In this document: positions 24,450 through 32,393 of the stretch, in pieces
Layout of the letters: every line of letters starts with the position of its first letter
Position numbering within the stretch: the stretch's first letter is position 1
Origin: Acidimicrobiales bacterium
GTDB taxonomy: Bacteria; Actinomycetota; Acidimicrobiia; Acidimicrobiales; AC-14
DNA length: 64,000 nt
NCBI GenBank assembly: GCA_025463925.1
Contig: JAODBK010000080.1
Location: 44,388-108,387 of the forward strand
Direction of reading: 5' to 3'
Position numbers and translations under genes: made by a program
The notes under the pieces: model-generated
What the model was told of the DNA's origin: nothing
The model's database searches: none
Seen by the model: only the letters and a program-made list of their open reading frames with translations

Positions 24450-25645
24450 CGACCAACCCCGAGCGAGGCAGACCAGTGGTGGTCGTGACTGGCTACGTCA
24501 TCCGCTATCCGCTCGGCGGCATGACGTGGGTTTTCCTGAACTTTCTCTTGGGCTTGCACGACCTCGGCTTCGAGCCGGTTTTTATGGAGGTGGCGGACTA
24601 TCAGCTCTGCTTCGATGTGGACACCGGAGAGATGACCGATGACCCCTCCTACGGTGTCGCCTACTGGCGCGGGGCGCTGGCGCGACACGGATTGGCGGAC
24701 CTGCGCTGGTGGTTCCGGTCCGACGACGGGCGCGATTGGGGAATGTCTGGGGACGAAGCGATCGCGATCCTCGACGATGCCGCCGGGCTCCTCAACGTCG
24801 GCGGATCCTGCTGGTCGCCCGAGTTTGCTCGCGCGCGACCGTGTGTGCTGGTGGATTGTGACGCGCCCTTCACCCAGTTCCAACTCGCGGAGGACGACGA
24901 GGAGACGCGGCAGTACTTCGATGCGCACGACGTGCTCGCGACCTACGCGGTCAACCTCGCCGCTGGGACGACACAGATACCCACAGGGGGGCGCAAGTGG
25001 GTCGCCACGCGGCCGCCGGTGCACCTGTCGTCATTCGACGTGACTCCGGTGCCCAGAGCCGGTAGCTGGACGACCGTCACGTCGTGGGACGCCTATGGGT
25101 CAGCATGGTGGGACCTCGAGGAGTACCGCCAGAAGGATGTCGAGTTCGCGAGGTTGCGAGAGTTGCCCTCCATGGTCTCGGTCCCGATCGAGCTCGCCCT
25201 GGCGGGCAACGCGCCCATTGCGCAACTCGAGGCCTTCGGATGGCGTTGTGTCGATCCGTACGAGGTGACTCGAACAGCAGAACTCTTCCAGAGGTTCATT
25301 CGACAGTCGCGCGGTGAGCTCGCCGTGGCCAAGGGGGCGTTCGTCAAGGCACAAACTGGCGCGATCAGCGACCGATCGGTGGCGTACCTGGCCATGGGCC
25401 GGCCCGTTGTCGTTTCTGATACGGGACTCGGATGGTTGCCGGTCGGCGACGGTTTGCTCCCCTTCAGCGACGCCGCGTCAGCTGCCACCGCGATTGTCGA
25501 AGCCGAGTCGAACATGGAGGCGCACAGCAGGGCGGCGCGTCTGCTGGCCGTGACCCATTTCGCCTCGGACGTGGTCCTCACAGACTTGTTAGCTGAGGCC
25601 GGCGTCGTCGTCCCGGATGGAGGTTCGGATCCAGGGCCCATGTAA
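24446..25645 (+). CDS. Putative GT-B-like glycosyltransferase, paralogue 3 of 3
   Basis: A 399-aa, the most divergent of the three. It keeps YPLGGMTWVFLNFLLGLHDL, LNVGGSCW...LVDCDAPFTQF, TTVTSWDAYG with KDVEF, and the C-terminal SRGELAVAK, SDRSVAYLAMGRPVV, LPVGDGLLPFSD. The aromatic GWF found before SDRS in the other two is GAI here. It ends the forward operon; the next gene lies on the opposite strand. Function inferred only from relatives and context. Confidence 0.63.
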   Translation: MTTNPERGRPVVVVTGYVIRYPLGGMTWVFLNFLLGLHDLGFEPVFMEVADYQLCFDVDTGEMTDDPSYGVAYWRGALARHGLADLRWWFRSDDGRDWGMSGDEAIAILDDAAGLLNVGGSCWSPEFARARPCVLVDCDAPFTQFQLAEDDEETRQYFDAHDVLATYAVNLAAGTTQIPTGGRKWVATRPPVHLSSFDVTPVPRAGSWTTVTSWDAYGSAWWDLEEYRQKDVEFARLRELPSMVSVPIELALAGNAPIAQLEAFGWRCVDPYEVTRTAELFQRFIRQSRGELAVAKGAFVKAQTGAISDRSVAYLAMGRPVVVSDTGLGWLPVGDGLLPFSDAASAATAIVEAESNMEAHSRAARLLAVTHFASDVVLTDLLAEAGVVVPDGGSDPGPM

Positions 25646-25658
25646 TCGCGCGCGGCAC

Positions 25659-26210
25659 TCACCGTCGCGCTTCGATGAAGAGGCTCTCTTGTTCGCGTTG
25701 GTCCAGCTCGACGATCTCAGCGAAGCGGCTGTATGTCTGTAGGTACGCGCAGTGTCGGATGTCCTGGAAGCCCGCGCGGTTCAGAAGTTCCTCGGCGAAA
25801 TCGCGAGTGAACATGGTCAACGAGTGACCAAACCAAAGGATGTGGAAGACGAACTTGCCGCCGAGGCTTGTCGCGCACTCGTCGGTGACGAGAAAGTGCT
25901 CGGTTCGGCGCGCCCGGTAGGCGTCTATTGCTAGGTCTGCGTCGGGAAGAACGAGTCGAAGGATGCCGTTCGGACGAAGAACCCGGCGGAGCTCCTCCAG
26001 CGTCGGCACGAGGTGCGTGAGCTCGATCTCCTGCAGCGCGTGGACCGACACCGCGTAGTCGAAGGTCCTGTCTCGGACAGCAAGGCCTACCCTGATGTCG
26101 CAGGTGATGTCGATACCGTTGTCGGCCACGACGTCAGAATTGATCCACCCCGATGGCCGAATTGGCCCGCATCCCCAATGAAGACGCATGAGGGGGTCAT
26201 TTTGTCGCAT
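25659..26210 (-). CDS. Class I SAM-dependent methyltransferase
   Basis: A 183-aa protein with LHWGCGPIRPSGWINSDV as SAM motif I, then FDYAVSVHALQEIELTHLVP and LRRVLRPNGILRLVLPDA, the post-I and motif II/III segments of Methyltransf_11-type enzymes. Small predicted-SAM enzymes of this kind are frequent in glycan loci. It is the only leftward gene inside the locus, convergent with the third paralogue (13 bases apart). The start could be ATG 26210 or ATG 26189 (MRLHWGCG); the latter matches the family better. Methyl acceptor unknown. Confidence 0.8.
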   Translation of the reverse strand: MRQNDPLMRLHWGCGPIRPSGWINSDVVADNGIDITCDIRVGLAVRDRTFDYAVSVHALQEIELTHLVPTLEELRRVLRPNGILRLVLPDADLAIDAYRARRTEHFLVTDECATSLGGKFVFHILWFGHSLTMFTRDFAEELLNRAGFQDIRHCAYLQTYSRFAEIVELDQREQESLFIEARR

Positions 26211-26529
26211 TCAGCTCCGATGCGGTCGGCCCGACAAGCTCGGTACCAAGGCGATGGCGTAGAGATTGGCGCTCGCCGGGTTGTCGAGTCGCGGCAAGTG
26301 CGGCATCTGCGGAACAACCCAGTTGTGAGGTGGGCCCGTCTTCGACTGTTTCGAAATGGCCGGGTGGTCGGCTCGATTGCCACTGCCAAGCACGATTCGC
26401 CGGCTGTGCCCGCCTCGTCATCGCACCTGCTGACACCACGAGATGTGGCTGGTTACAGAGTTCGGTCCGGCTTGATGTGATTCCCTTTGTCCTTTGGAGA
26501 ATCCGAAGCCGGCTTGCAACAATCACCGC
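26211..26529. other. Intergenic region between divergent glycan genes
   Basis: 319 bases between the leftward methyltransferase and the rightward GT2-GT4 fusion. It must hold both promoters. I see no convincing gene, no strong hairpin and no clear repeat; it is visibly less GC-rich than the flanking housekeeping DNA. Confidence 0.5.
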
Positions 26530-28269
26530 ATGCACGACACGGCGTCGCCGAAAACGACCGCGATCGTCTGCACCCGCGATCGTCCGCACACGCTGCGACG
26601 AGCACTCGCGTCCGTCGTGCAGGAGAGTCTTTCCGATGTCGAAATCGTCGTAGTCGACGATGGCAGCGATCCTCCCGTCGCGCTCGAGGACACGGACAAT
26701 CGAGTACGACTCATCCGCATCGCCGGCAGCGGTGCCGGCGCGGCCCGAGCCGCGGGCGTCGATGCTGCTCGCGGAGCCTACGTCGCGTTTTGTGACGACG
26801 ACGACGAGTGGCTCTCCGGACATTTGGAGACGCTCGTCACCTTTCTGGACCAGAACCCTGACATCGACCTGGTCTATGGCGATGCTGAGTGGCTCGTCGA
26901 CGGACAGGCGCCGTTCGTGCCGTACTCGTTCGACTTCGACATTCATCTGATTGGGGACACCAACTACATCCATCCCAGCGATCTCGTCGTGCGCGTGGAC
27001 GCCGTTAGGTCGGCGGGCGGGTTCGATCCGACGCTGCGTAGCTTGGAAGACTGGGATCTCTGGATCCGCCTGAGCGTCAACAGTCGGCTCTGGCACCTAC
27101 CGGTCGTGGTCACGCGTCGTCATTGGCTCGAGTCGAGCGTCTCCACCGACCCGGACTGGGCGCCCTTTGATCGGATAAGTGGGTCGCATCGGAGCCGACT
27201 GGCCCGGCCAATCACGCCGTTCGATCGCGAGAGCTGGCACGAAGGTCGGCGTCGGCTCCTGTGGCGGTCGATCTTGCGACCATATGAAGGCTACGGCGTC
27301 GTGGGCCGGGCTCTGCTGCGCGCCGTGGCGGATGAGGGCGTCGAGATCACGGTCGTCCCCGAAGGGAACCAGTCCCCAGCCGGGTTCGAGCAGTTCCACC
27401 AACCCGTGGACAACTGGGGCTGTCTTGCCTTCCACTACACCTACTTCGAACCCGTCGAGTCCCTCGCGTGCGATCGCGTCGTCGCCTACACGATGTGGGA
27501 GTCGACCGAGGTTCCGGATGAGACGATCGAGGATCTGAATCGCGCTTCCACGCTGGTGTGCGTCCCCTGCGCTCAGAACGTCGAGATGTTTCGCGAATCT
27601 GGCCTCCGCGTTCCCATCGCCGTCCTCCCGCACGGCGTTGATACCAAGCGCTTTCCCCTCATCGAGCGGCCAGCTCGCGAGACGTTCACCTTCGGCACCT
27701 TTGGTGACTTGACCGTACGCAAGGGCTACGACGTTCTGCTCAAGGCGTTCATCAACGAATTCCGCCACGAGGACGACGTACGGCTCATGTTCAAGAGTGT
27801 CGGGTTCGTCCCGGACCTCGTGTCGAATGACCCGCGTATCAGCATGGCGAATGGCCGAGCCGACGACGATGAAATCGTCGGGTTCCTCTCCCACCTCGAC
27901 GCCTTCGTGCTTCCGTCCCGTGGCGAGGGCTTCGGCCTGTGCGGCATCGAGGCGATGGCAACCGGCTTGCCGACAGTGGCCACGAATTGGGGCGGGCCGG
28001 CGGACTACCTCGATCCGGTCGACAGCCTTCCGCTCTCATGTCGGCTTGTCAGGGTCGATGGCGCTTGGGCTCATCAGACGCAGTTCTTCGGTCAGTGGGC
28101 CGAGCCCGACGTCGAGCACCTTCAGGCGCTGATGCGTTGGCTCTACGAACATCCGGCGGAAGCGGCGGACATGGGCCGGCGGGCTTCGCTTCGAGTCCAC
28201 ACTGAGTGGACTTGGCAACGCGCAGCCCGTCGCCTCGTGAACCTGCTCGACGGCGTCGCGGCCCAGTAG
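26530..28269 (+). CDS. GT2-GT4 glycosyltransferase fusion
   Basis: A 579-aa bifunctional transferase. Residues about 8-220 are GT2: AIVCTRDRPHTLRRALASV, VVVDDGSDPP, FCDDDDEWLSG and LEDWDLWIRL. Residues about 250-575 are a GT4-type GT-B domain: GYGVVGRALLRAV, GTFGDLTVRKGYDVLLKAF and the glycosyltransferase EGFGLCGIEAMATG motif with two Glu eight residues apart. Two linkages could be made by one protein. ATG 26530 is preferred over an in-frame TTG at 26494; neither has a clear ribosome site, so a leaderless message is possible. It lies beside the main operon but has its own promoter region. Confidence 0.85.
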   Translation: MHDTASPKTTAIVCTRDRPHTLRRALASVVQESLSDVEIVVVDDGSDPPVALEDTDNRVRLIRIAGSGAGAARAAGVDAARGAYVAFCDDDDEWLSGHLETLVTFLDQNPDIDLVYGDAEWLVDGQAPFVPYSFDFDIHLIGDTNYIHPSDLVVRVDAVRSAGGFDPTLRSLEDWDLWIRLSVNSRLWHLPVVVTRRHWLESSVSTDPDWAPFDRISGSHRSRLARPITPFDRESWHEGRRRLLWRSILRPYEGYGVVGRALLRAVADEGVEITVVPEGNQSPAGFEQFHQPVDNWGCLAFHYTYFEPVESLACDRVVAYTMWESTEVPDETIEDLNRASTLVCVPCAQNVEMFRESGLRVPIAVLPHGVDTKRFPLIERPARETFTFGTFGDLTVRKGYDVLLKAFINEFRHEDDVRLMFKSVGFVPDLVSNDPRISMANGRADDDEIVGFLSHLDAFVLPSRGEGFGLCGIEAMATGLPTVATNWGGPADYLDPVDSLPLSCRLVRVDGAWAHQTQFFGQWAEPDVEHLQALMRWLYEHPAEAADMGRRASLRVHTEWTWQRAARRLVNLLDGVAAQ

Positions 28270-28295
28270 ACCTCGCCAGGCGCCGTCCACTGACC

Positions 28296-29030
28296 TCACA
28301 CCGCGCCCCGCAATTCCGTCAACAGCTCAGATGTGGCTCCGGCCACCACCGTGCGGCGGTCGGCGTGGCCCCTCGTCACCAGATCGCGCCCGGCGAGGTC
28401 GGCCACCACCGCGCCGGCCTCCGTGCACACCAGCAGCCCACCGAGGTAGTCCCAGGGCCCATGGGCGTCGCCGGTGCAGTCGAGGTAGGCATCGACCCGG
28501 CCGGCCGCCACCGCGCACAGGTCGAGCGCGGCGGCACCGAGGGCGCGGTACTGGCGCCACCCGAGATGCCGTCGCGGGTACCCGGACACGGCGATCAGGC
28601 TGTCGGCCAGCGACGTCGTGCCGCTCGGCGCGATGGCGACGCCGTCGCAGCGGGCGCCGCGGCCGCGCACTGCGTCGAAGCGCTCCCCGGTGGCCTGGTT
28701 GACGACCAGCGCGACGCGCGGACCCTCGGCGTCGAGCACGCAGATGCTCGTCGCGTACCAGGGCAGCGAGCGCGAGGCGTTGGTCGATCCGTCGACCGGG
28801 TCGAGCACCGCGAACAGCGCGCGGTCGGCAAAGTGCACGCCGGTCTCCTCGGACAGCACGCCGAGGCCGGCGCCGGTGAGGACCGCGATGGCCGCGGCGT
28901 CGGCGACGACGTCCGTGCGGTACTGGCCGGGTCGAGCGCCCGACGGGCCCCAGCCGGCCAGGTCGTCGAGGGCCGCCCGGATCGCAACCGCGGCCTCGGT
29001 GAGCACGTCGAGCAAAGCGCCGTCGTCCAA
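28296..29030 (-). CDS. Inositol monophosphatase family protein
   Basis: Mg-dependent phosphatase of the IMPase/FBPase superfamily, about 244 aa. Metal-site signatures: LSEETG (motif with Glu), FAVLDPVDGSTNASR (DPVDGSTN) and the late GPWDYLGGLLVCTEAGA (WD...G). The substrate may be inositol phosphate (mycothiol precursor), histidinol phosphate or PAP. The start is uncertain: TTG 29030 (LDDGALLDVLTEA) leaves 25 bases to the divergent GNAT gene and is used here; GTG 29006 is an alternative. Confidence 0.87.
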   Translation of the reverse strand: MDDGALLDVLTEAAVAIRAALDDLAGWGPSGARPGQYRTDVVADAAAIAVLTGAGLGVLSEETGVHFADRALFAVLDPVDGSTNASRSLPWYATSICVLDAEGPRVALVVNQATGERFDAVRGRGARCDGVAIAPSGTTSLADSLIAVSGYPRRHLGWRQYRALGAAALDLCAVAAGRVDAYLDCTGDAHGPWDYLGGLLVCTEAGAVVADLAGRDLVTRGHADRRTVVAGATSELLTELRGAV

Positions 29031-29055
29031 GGGACGCGACGGTAGCCTCGCCGCG

Positions 29056-29505
29056 ATGCCGGTCCGTGAAGCCGTCGCCGACGATGTCGACGAGATTTGC
29101 GCGCTCATCACCGCGCTGGCCGACTACGAGGAACTGCGCGACCAGGTCGTGTTCGACGCCGCCGACATGCGGCGCCACCTGTTCGGCACCGACCCGCCGG
29201 CGGCCCGGGTGCTCATCGCCGAGACATCGGATCGGCAGCCGGTCGTCGCCGGGTTCGCGTTGTGGGTCCCGACGTTCAGCACGTTCAGCGGCCGGCCGGG
29301 CATCTGGCTCGAGGACCTCTTCGTCAAGCCGGAGCACCGCGGCCGGGGACACGGCGCCGCGCTCCTCCGGCACCTGCGGGGCCTCACCGAGGACCGCATC
29401 GAATGGGCCGTGCTCGACTGGAACCAGCCGTCGATCGACTTCTACGAGCGCCTCGGTGCCCGACCGGTCGACGGGTGGACACGCTATCGGTGGCTGCCGT
29501 CGTGA
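29056..29505 (+). CDS. GNAT family N-acetyltransferase
   Basis: A 149-aa acetyl-CoA-dependent transferase. It starts MPVREAVADDVDEICALITA, has the beta4 LEDLFVKPEHRGRGHGAALL with the pyrophosphate-binding R-G-x-G-x-A-L pattern, and ends NQPSIDFYERLGARPV. It resembles the diamine/thialysine acetyltransferase group (two-copy ELRDQVVFDA-type N-terminus), but substrate is not certain. The stop overlaps the DUF72 GTG (GTGA). Divergent from the phosphatase gene. Confidence 0.87.
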   Translation: MPVREAVADDVDEICALITALADYEELRDQVVFDAADMRRHLFGTDPPAARVLIAETSDRQPVVAGFALWVPTFSTFSGRPGIWLEDLFVKPEHRGRGHGAALLRHLRGLTEDRIEWAVLDWNQPSIDFYERLGARPVDGWTRYRWLPS

Positions 29506-30320
29506 CGACGGTGTGGCTCGGCACCGCCGGCTGGTCGTACTTCCCCGACTGGGTCGGGCCGTTCTACCCGGCCGGCACCCGCCCGGCCGACGCGCTCGAG
29601 CGCTACACCGAGGCGTTCCGGTTCGTCGAGGTCGACTCCACGTTCTACGCCGCGCCCGCGCCCGAGACCGTCGAACGCTGGGCCGAGCTGATGCCCGCCG
29701 ACTTCCGCGTCGCCGTGAAGGCCCCGCGCGCGCTCGTCCAGGAGACCGGACTGCACCCGCCAGACGCGGCGTTCGATCACTTCTGCCGCGTGTTGCTGGC
29801 ACCGCTCGCGTCGCGACTGGCGCGCGTCGTGGTGCAGATGCCGCCGTCGTTCGACCGGCGACCGGAGCACGACGTCGCGCTGCGCGCCTTCTGCAGTCGC
29901 TGGGCGGCCGAGGTGCCCCTGGCCATCGAGCTGCGCGACCCGTCGTGGTTGGTCGAACCGGTGCGCGAGCTGATGGCGGTCCACGACGTGGCGTGGGTCT
30001 GCAACGACATCGCCGGCATGCCGAGGGTCGCGGTCCGCACCGCCCGGTCGTGCGCGTACGTGCGGCTGATCGGGTCCCACGACGGGATCCGCGACACCGC
30101 CACCATCCAGCGGCCGCAGCCCGAAGGCCGCCAGTTCTGGGTCGACCAGGTCCACGCGTGGGCCGTCGACGACATCGAGGACGTCTACATCACCGTGAAC
30201 AACCACTACGAGGGTCACGCGCCGGCGACCGCTCGGGCGTTGGCCGACGCGCTCCACGGCGTGGGCGTCGACCTGAGGATCGGGGCCGGGCATCCCGAGG
30301 GCCAGCTCCCGTTGTTCTAG
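29502..30320 (+). CDS. DUF72 domain-containing protein
   Basis: A 272-aa TIM-barrel-like protein of unknown function. The family signature is clear: LGTAGWSYFPDWVGPFYP at the start, then FVEVDSTFYAAPAPETVERW, FRVAVKAPR, IELRDPSW and the C-terminal VYITVNNHYEGHAPATA. The GTG at 29502 overlaps the GNAT stop by 4 bases. DUF72 proteins are widespread and carry a conserved pocket; the reaction is not known. Confidence 0.88.
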   Translation: MTTVWLGTAGWSYFPDWVGPFYPAGTRPADALERYTEAFRFVEVDSTFYAAPAPETVERWAELMPADFRVAVKAPRALVQETGLHPPDAAFDHFCRVLLAPLASRLARVVVQMPPSFDRRPEHDVALRAFCSRWAAEVPLAIELRDPSWLVEPVRELMAVHDVAWVCNDIAGMPRVAVRTARSCAYVRLIGSHDGIRDTATIQRPQPEGRQFWVDQVHAWAVDDIEDVYITVNNHYEGHAPATARALADALHGVGVDLRIGAGHPEGQLPLF

Positions 30321-30344
30321 TGGTCCGTTAGGCTTTTCGCCCGG

Positions 30345-30905
30345 ATGGCAGCAATCGACGTCGCCGGCTATGTGGCCGAGCTCAAGGACCACGCAGTCGA
30401 TCATGGATTCCACGTCCACGACGAGCGCCACTTCGTGGAGACCTACTCGCTGCGCCAGGTGTGGGAGGTCGACCTGCACCCCGAGGAGGGGTGCGGCGGT
30501 CCGCTCGACCTGCACCTGGCGCTCGAGGTCGACCCGCGCGTGCTGCTGGCGTTCGAGGACGTGGTCGCCGATCTTCCGGAGGACGAGGACCCGGCCGACG
30601 ACTACCAGTTCCCGCTGGTGTTCACGTGGGCGCTCCCGCCGCTGAGCAACGGCCCCGACCTCCTGGTGCTCGCCACCGACCTCGCCGGGATCGGGGGGCC
30701 CGACCTGCCGCTCGAGGTGTCGGCCATCGACAGCTACGCGCAGGTCACTGATGCCGCCGAGCGGAGCCTGTCGATCGTCGCCAAGCAGCAGGTCTCGCTG
30801 GCCCGGGTGCTCGGTGGCGAGGAGCTGCTGTGCGAGGTCCTCGACCAGTGCCTCGCGGTGAGCCGTTACCTGCTGGCCGAGGCGCCCAGCTGGTTGGACG
30901 CCTGA
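30345..30905 (+). CDS. Hypothetical acidic protein
   Basis: A 186-aa soluble protein with many Asp and Glu, no membrane segment or signal. It begins MAAIDVAGYVAELKDHAVDH, with a PEEGCGGPLDLHLALEVDPR middle and helical C-terminus (VSLARVLGGEELLCEVLDQC). I do not recognise a family; the complete frame with family-like secondary structure and strong third-position GC support a real gene. Convergent with livF, 4 bases between stops. Confidence 0.65.
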   Translation: MAAIDVAGYVAELKDHAVDHGFHVHDERHFVETYSLRQVWEVDLHPEEGCGGPLDLHLALEVDPRVLLAFEDVVADLPEDEDPADDYQFPLVFTWALPPLSNGPDLLVLATDLAGIGGPDLPLEVSAIDSYAQVTDAAERSLSIVAKQQVSLARVLGGEELLCEVLDQCLAVSRYLLAEAPSWLDA

Positions 30906-30909
30906 CCCG

Positions 30910-31632
30910 TCACTGGCCGGCGGCGCCGCCGAGGTAGCCCGTGACCAGCTGCTCGCGCGCGCCGGCCGCCGGTCCCTGCCAGGCGATCTCGCCGCGGCGC
31001 ATCACGATCACGTCGTCGGCCAGGGCCAGTGCCCGCTCCACGTACTGCTCGACGAGCAGGACGGTGACGCCTTGGGCGCGGGCCCGTCGCACGACGTCGA
31101 AGACGGTGTCGACCATCCGCGGCGCGAGGCCGAGCGACATCTCGTCGGCCACCAGCAGGCGGGGCGGCGCCGCCAGGACCCGAGCCAATGCCAGCATCTG
31201 CTGCTCGCCCCCTGACAGCGTGCCGGCCGCCTGCCGCCGCCGCTCCCCCAGCACGGGGAAGAGCTCGAAGCACCGGTCGAGCGCGGCCGGTCGCTCGGAT
31301 GGCGCGACCGCGCCGCGCAGCATCACCCGCAGGTTGTCGAGCACCTCGAGGTGCGGGAACAGACCACGCCCCTCGGGCACGTACGCCATGCCGCGGCGGG
31401 CCAGCCGGTGGGAGCGCCATCCGGTGACGTCGTCGCCGTCGAACGTCACCCGGCCGGACGCCGGCGGGACGACGCCGGCGATCGCGGCCGCCAGCGAGCT
31501 CTTGCCGGCGCCATTGGCGCCGAGCACCGCGAGGCAGCGGCCCTTCTCCAACGTGAACGAGACGCGGTCGACGGCGCGGGCGTCGCCGTACCGCACGGAC
31601 AACCCGTCGACGCCGAGGATCGACGGGCTCAC
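30910..31632 (-). CDS. livF: Branched-chain amino-acid-type ABC transporter ATPase (LivF)
   Basis: A 240-aa cytoplasmic ATPase. Walker A GANGAGKSS at about residue 34, signature LSGGEQQMLALARVL, Walker B LLVADEMSLGLAP and a C-terminal EQYVERALALADDV H-loop region, in LivF arrangement. It is the last gene of a leftward livK-livHM-livG-livF operon and its GTG overlaps the livG stop. Clusters like this import amino acids, amides or short acids; the ligand is set by the binding protein. Confidence 0.92.
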   Translation of the reverse strand: MSPSILGVDGLSVRYGDARAVDRVSFTLEKGRCLAVLGANGAGKSSLAAAIAGVVPPASGRVTFDGDDVTGWRSHRLARRGMAYVPEGRGLFPHLEVLDNLRVMLRGAVAPSERPAALDRCFELFPVLGERRRQAAGTLSGGEQQMLALARVLAAPPRLLVADEMSLGLAPRMVDTVFDVVRRARAQGVTVLLVEQYVERALALADDVIVMRRGEIAWQGPAAGAREQLVTGYLGGAAGQ

Positions 31633-32393
31633 GGTGCGGCACCGAGGTAGGCACGCTGCACCGCCTGGTCGGCCCGGATGTCGTCAGGCGTCCCGTCGGC
31701 GATCACCGCGCCGAAGTCGACCACGGTGACACGGTCGGCCAGCGACAGGACGAGGTCGACGTTGTGCTCCACCAACAACAGCGCGACCGCCCGTTCGGCC
31801 CGCAGGCGGCCGAGCACCGCGGCGAGCCGCTCGGTCTCGGCGCCGTCGAGGCCCGAGCTGGGCTCGTCGAGGAGGATCACGCGCGGCTCGGTGGCGACGG
31901 CGCGCGCGACCTCGACGAGCCGGCCGGTGCCGATCGGGAGTGCCCGGGCCGGCGCGCCGGCGATCGAGCCGAGGCCGAGGAGGTCGAGGACGCCGTCGAC
32001 GGCGTCGTCCTCGCCGGGCCGCGGGCGGCTGCCCAGCCCGAGGAGGTCGAGCGCGAGCCGAGCCTGCCGGTGGCGCACCCGGTGGGCCACGACCAGATGC
32101 TGGCGGACCGTCAGCTCGCCGAACAGCTCGAGCCGCTGGAAGGTGCGGGCCATCCCGAGCCGAGCCCGGGCCTGGGGCGACGAGCCGGTGATGTCGCGGC
32201 CGTCCATCAGCACCCGCCCGGTCGCGGGAGCCCGCAGGCCCGACACCACGTCGAAGAGCGTCGACTTGCCGGCGCCGTTCGGGCCGATCAAGCCGGCGAC
32301 GCGGCCGGCCGCGACCTCGAGCGACACCGACCGCAGCGCGTGCACGCCGCCGAAGCGGACCGAGACCTCCTCCACCGCGAGCAGCGCGGTCAC
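31629..32393 (-). CDS. livG: Branched-chain amino-acid-type ABC transporter ATPase (LivG)
   Basis: A 254-aa ATPase with Walker A IGPNGAGKSTLFDVVSG, Walker B VILLDEPSSGLD and H-loop LLLVEHNVDLVLSLADRV. The LivG-type insert between them is present. The signature region reads LPIGTGRLVEVARA, a degenerate LSGGQ as usual for LivG. GTG 32393 gives a 4-base overlap with the permease stop. Pairs with LivF to power the fused permease. Confidence 0.92.
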   Translation of the reverse strand: MTALLAVEEVSVRFGGVHALRSVSLEVAAGRVAGLIGPNGAGKSTLFDVVSGLRAPATGRVLMDGRDITGSSPQARARLGMARTFQRLELFGELTVRQHLVVAHRVRHRQARLALDLLGLGSRPRPGEDDAVDGVLDLLGLGSIAGAPARALPIGTGRLVEVARAVATEPRVILLDEPSSGLDGAETERLAAVLGRLRAERAVALLLVEHNVDLVLSLADRVTVVDFGAVIADGTPDDIRADQAVQRAYLGAAP

